From the NCBI GenBank assembly GCA_015068335.1, contig SVKT01000026.1:1-15539 (forward strand): a stretch of 15,539 bases of DNA. The letters are read 5' to 3'. A program made the position numbers and the translations under genes. Of this stretch, positions 13,288 through 15,539 are shown piece by piece. Below the pieces are notes generated by a model, which saw nothing but the letters and a program-made list of their open reading frames with translations, was not told the DNA's origin and did no database searches. The stretch's first letter is position 1, and the number at the start of each line of letters is the position of its first letter. The stretch comes from Oscillospiraceae bacterium (GTDB taxonomy: Bacteria; Bacillota; Clostridia; Oscillospirales; Oscillospiraceae).

Positions 13288-13782
13288 TCAATTCGCAACG
13301 GGTAACTGCATCATAGCGGAATCCAGACGAAGTTCAACGTCCTTATATGCAACATTTTCCACCAGGACGATTTCGGAGATCATAATCTGCTTGGCACTGT
13401 GGAGCATTTTCCGCTCACCGGTGGAAAGGCCTTTCTGGTTGTCCCTGTGCATCAGGGCCTTGATCACCCGGGCGACCTCGTAGAGATCTCCGCTTTTCAG
13501 GCGCAGCAGGTTTTCCTGATAGCGCTTGTTCCAGTTTGCATTGCACTCCACTTCCAGTGCAGGGATGGCATCCAAAAGTGCAGTCGCCTCGTTTTTGGAC
13601 ATAACAGAACGAATGCCGACGATCTGGGAGTTGGCAGTCGGGATCTTTAAGATCAGCCCCCCCACCGGCATTTTGAACACATAGTATTCTTTCGTGACTC
13701 CGGCGACCTTTTCCTGAACGATATCATCAATGATACCGGCACCGTGCATCGGATGCACGACTTGATCTCCAACGCTGAACAT
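13288..13782 (-). CDS. CarD/CdnL family transcription regulator
   Basis: The 164-residue protein opens with MFSVGDQVVHPMHGAGII, the RNA-polymerase-interacting Tudor-like domain shared by CarD, CdnL and TRCF. It continues with a helical C-terminal half (about 65-160) including RYQENLLRLKSGDLYEVARV and LSTGERKMLHSAKQI. In mycobacteria and myxobacteria these proteins bind the RNA polymerase beta subunit and stabilise open complexes at housekeeping promoters. The ATG at 13782 fits the family N-terminus and has AAGGG about 8 nt before it; the frame is open 17 codons further. It is the first gene of a carD-ispD-ispF transcript, and has its own promoter about 75 nt upstream. Confidence 0.92.
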   Translation of the reverse strand: MFSVGDQVVHPMHGAGIIDDIVQEKVAGVTKEYYVFKMPVGGLILKIPTANSQIVGIRSVMSKNEATALLDAIPALEVECNANWNKRYQENLLRLKSGDLYEVARVIKALMHRDNQKGLSTGERKMLHSAKQIMISEIVLVENVAYKDVELRLDSAMMQLPVAN

Positions 13783-13854
13783 AGCACATCCCTTCTCTGT
13801 CTGTCGCACAATGCGAAGCGTTACACCTAACAAACCGCAATTGAATACGCTTGT

Positions 13855-13883
13855 ATTATACCGTTAATTTCCTACTTTTACAA
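13855..13883 (-). promoter_or_regulatory. Promoter of the carD-ispD-ispF transcript
   Basis: TTGTAA (13883-13878) and a perfect TATAAT (13860-13855) are 17 bp apart on the minus strand. Predicted start is near 13848, giving a leader of about 65 nt. A 7-bp inverted repeat abuts the -35 box. Confidence 0.75.
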
Positions 13884-13901
13884 GCATTTTCCTGAATGCT
13901 T
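13882..13901. repeat. Inverted repeat next to the carD -35 box
   Basis: Perfect 7-bp arms, AAGCATT at 13882-13888 and AATGCTT at 13895-13901, flank a 6-nt centre. The inner end overlaps the -35 hexamer by two bases. It could be an operator, or the stem of a minor RNA structure; no U-tract follows it on the minus strand. Confidence 0.45.
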
Positions 13902-13917
13902 TCTTAAAAATATCCGC

Positions 13918-13963
13918 AAAAAAGGTCTAAAAACAGCGGACAGCCCCTGGCCGTCCGCTGTTT
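13918..13963 (-). terminator. Intrinsic terminator after the CoA-transferase gene
   Basis: Arms 13963-13953 and 13941-13931 pair perfectly over 11 bp, with 3 more pairs inside after one mismatch. The minus strand then reads five T (13933-13929; three are part of the stem base) and six more T at 13923-13918. It lies 16 nt after the stop codon. Confidence 0.9.
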
Positions 13964-13979
13964 GAGAAAAATCAGATAT

Positions 13980-15323
13980 TTACTTCTTGTTGGAGCGGCG
14001 CCAGATGTTCATTTTCTCAGCCTGAGAAATCAACTCTTCGCGGAACATCGGGTGTGCCAGAGAGATGGCGGCTTCTGCGCGCTGCCAGGTGTTCAGACCT
14101 TTCATATTGACTGCACCGTATTCGGTGACAATATAGTGGGTGCAGGAACGGGGGTCAGTGGCAATGGAGCCGGGGGTCAGAGTGGGTACGATGCGGCTTT
14201 TCAGGACGCCGTCCTTCCCCATCACTGTGGAGGACATACAGATGAAACTCTTGCCGCCCTTGGACATATAGGCGCCCATAGCGAAGTCCAACTGACCGCC
14301 GGTGCCGGAGATATGCTTGGTGCCGGCCGATTCGGCATTGACCTGGCCGAACAGGTCCATATCAATGGCGTTGTTGATTGAGATGAAGTTGTCGATCTGG
14401 GAGACCACGTGGACGTCGTTGGTGTATTCCACGGGTGCCGCCATAATCTCGGGGTTGCGGTTGATATAGTCGTAAAGTTGCTTGGAGCCTGCGGCGAAGG
14501 CAAAGACCTGGCGGCCCTTGTCAATGGCTTTGTTGCGGCCGGTGATCTTGCCGGCCTCCGCCATAGCAACGAAGGCGTCCACATACATCTCAGTGTGGAC
14601 GGACAGATCTTTCAGGTCAGACTGGGCAATCATAGCGCCGATCGCGTTGGGCATACCGCCGATGCCAAGTTGCAGGCAGGCGCCGTCGGGGATCATAGGC
14701 ACCACCAGATTGGCAACAGCGATGTCAACATCGGTGGCTTCGCCGCCGCCGGGCAGTTGTGCGATGGGGGGATTGTCCCCCTCCACCACCATAGCAACGT
14801 CGCGGATATTGATCTCGGTAGCGGTCAGACCGTTGACCCAGGGCATATTCTCGTTGATTTCCACGATGATGCACTTGGCGCGGGAGAGCATATCACCCAG
14901 ATGAGAGCAGTTCAAACCGAAGTTAAAGTTGCCGTGCTCGTCCATTGGGGTGGTCTGCATCATCACAACATCCACGGGGTCCAGATGTTCCCGGTAGAAA
15001 CGAGGCAGTTCGGAATAGCGCATTGGGCTGAAATAGCCCATCCCCTTGGCCATAATCTTGCGGTCGACACCGCTGCAATGCCAGGAGTGCCAACTGAAAT
15101 GCTCACCGGCATCCTCTGCTTTGCAGATCTCGGGCATCCACATACTCACGCCGCCGCGGACCTTGACGTCGAACAGTTCGTCCTGCCGTGCAGCCAGCGC
15201 CTTATCCAGCGCAACAGGATGGCTGGATGCCCAGGTGTAGTCCACCCAGTCGCCGGACTTGATGACCTTTACCGCTTCTTCTGCGGTAGTCAGTTTCTGC
15301 TTATATAATTCCTGATAACTCAC
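13980..15323 (-). CDS. but: Butyryl-CoA:acetate CoA-transferase
   Basis: This enzyme transfers CoA from butyryl-CoA to acetate, the final step of butyrate formation in many gut anaerobes. The 447 residues match the acetyl-CoA hydrolase/transferase family. GEHFSWHSWH (73-82) and AFVAMAEAG (250-258) correspond to the conserved segments used to recognise But proteins, GIGGMPNAIG (220-229) is a CoA-binding loop, Glu245 in HTEMYVDA is the expected catalytic residue forming the glutamyl-CoA intermediate, and GTGGQLDF (340-347) is in the C-terminal domain. The start is GTG at 15323 with AGGAGG 7 nt upstream; an upstream TTG (15341) in frame would place the ribosome-binding site inside the gene. It has its own promoter and terminator. 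A 4-hydroxybutyrate CoA-transferase is the main alternative. Confidence 0.88.
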   Translation of the reverse strand: MSYQELYKQKLTTAEEAVKVIKSGDWVDYTWASSHPVALDKALAARQDELFDVKVRGGVSMWMPEICKAEDAGEHFSWHSWHCSGVDRKIMAKGMGYFSPMRYSELPRFYREHLDPVDVVMMQTTPMDEHGNFNFGLNCSHLGDMLSRAKCIIVEINENMPWVNGLTATEINIRDVAMVVEGDNPPIAQLPGGGEATDVDIAVANLVVPMIPDGACLQLGIGGMPNAIGAMIAQSDLKDLSVHTEMYVDAFVAMAEAGKITGRNKAIDKGRQVFAFAAGSKQLYDYINRNPEIMAAPVEYTNDVHVVSQIDNFISINNAIDMDLFGQVNAESAGTKHISGTGGQLDFAMGAYMSKGGKSFICMSSTVMGKDGVLKSRIVPTLTPGSIATDPRSCTHYIVTEYGAVNMKGLNTWQRAEAAISLAHPMFREELISQAEKMNIWRRSNKK

Positions 15324-15330
15324 AGATATT

Positions 15331-15336
15331 CCTCCT
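15331..15336 (-). promoter_or_regulatory. Ribosome-binding site deciding the GTG start of but
   Basis: AGGAGG on the minus strand is 7 nt before GTG (15323-15321). It rules against the in-frame TTG at 15341, which lies upstream of it. Confidence 0.85.
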
Positions 15337-15376
15337 AACAATTATCTTATGGAATTTTTAACCTTATATTGTCAAG

Positions 15377-15405
15377 ATTATAACAGAACCGGAAAAACAA
15401 TGCAA
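15377..15405 (-). promoter_or_regulatory. Extended -10 promoter of the CoA-transferase gene
   Basis: The minus strand has TTGCAT (15405-15400), a 17-bp spacer ending in TGT, and a perfect TATAAT (15382-15377), so the -10 is of the extended TGnTATAAT type. The predicted start is near 15370, about 45 nt before the GTG. A perfect TTGACA at 15375-15370 just downstream has no good -10 partner (best CCATAA at 17 bp). The remaining DNA to 15539 shows no recognisable gene or site. Confidence 0.7.
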
Positions 15406-15539
15406 CGAAAACATCAGCAGCGCAAAAAAAGACAGGCCGAAGGGGAGTTTCCAATAAGACAGTATGAGAACATTACTGGCATAGGGTAGCTGCCGTACAG
15501 GAGTGCGACAAGAAAAATTGGCGATACTTGGTTTTCACA

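Noticed and set aside
15425..15450. T7 run on the minus strand after CGGCCTGTC, as a possible terminator of a gene to the right.
   Set aside because: No matching upstream arm forms a stable stem directly before the T-run.
15417..15539. A minus-strand frame open from the right edge for about 41 codons, ending in TGA at 15417-15415, as a possible upstream gene end.
   Set aside because: The peptide is hydrophobic and Cys-containing but matches no family I know, and two other frames close quickly; not enough to call a gene.

Overview
The window is chromosomal core DNA from a Gram-positive anaerobe of the class Clostridia. It most resembles the gut butyrate producers (Oscillospiraceae/Lachnospiraceae-like, GC-rich by eye). 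The assignment rests on a butyryl-CoA:acetate CoA-transferase, a CarD-ispD-ispF group, a DUF3343/EF2568-type selenium gene pair, and the Firmicutes block yicC-remA-gmk-rpoZ-priA-def-fmt. All eighteen genes lie on the minus strand, so transcription runs from high to low coordinates. I see no insertion sequence, prophage, CRISPR array, tRNA or rRNA.

Layout in the direction of transcription: (1) 15539-13918: a monocistronic butyrate-forming CoA-transferase gene with its own extended -10 promoter and a strong intrinsic terminator. (2) 13901-12021: a promoter with an adjacent dyad, then a CarD-family regulator, ispD and ispF (ATGA overlap) and an intrinsic terminator. (3) 12022-10600: a DUF3343 protein and a class V aminotransferase overlapping by 14 bp, probably for sulfur/selenium handling; a candidate promoter lies in the tail of the ispF terminator. 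(4) 10561-1: a clear promoter followed by 13 tightly packed genes with no visible terminator: cdaA, cdaR, an RseC-like membrane protein, a DUF5685 protein, a J-domain protein with a cysteine-rich tail, yicC, remA, gmk, rpoZ, priA, def, fmt, and a YugP-like zinc metallopeptidase cut by the left edge.

The genes combine second-messenger synthesis (c-di-AMP), nucleotide supply, transcription (omega), replication restart and protein formylation/deformylation in one probable transcript. Isoprenoid precursor synthesis sits under a CarD-led transcript. The least understood part is the RseC-like/DUF5685/J-domain trio between cdaR and yicC. Its members are cysteine-rich or carry conserved-looking Cys/His and Asp clusters, and DUF5685 carries two Asp-rich helices reminiscent of class I isoprenoid synthases. 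The canonical neighbours glmM (after cdaR) and coaBC (between rpoZ and priA) are absent from their usual positions.

No stretch longer than 300 bases lacks a gene. The longest are 15324-15539 (promoter; nothing else recognisable) and 13783-13979 (terminator, dyad, promoter).
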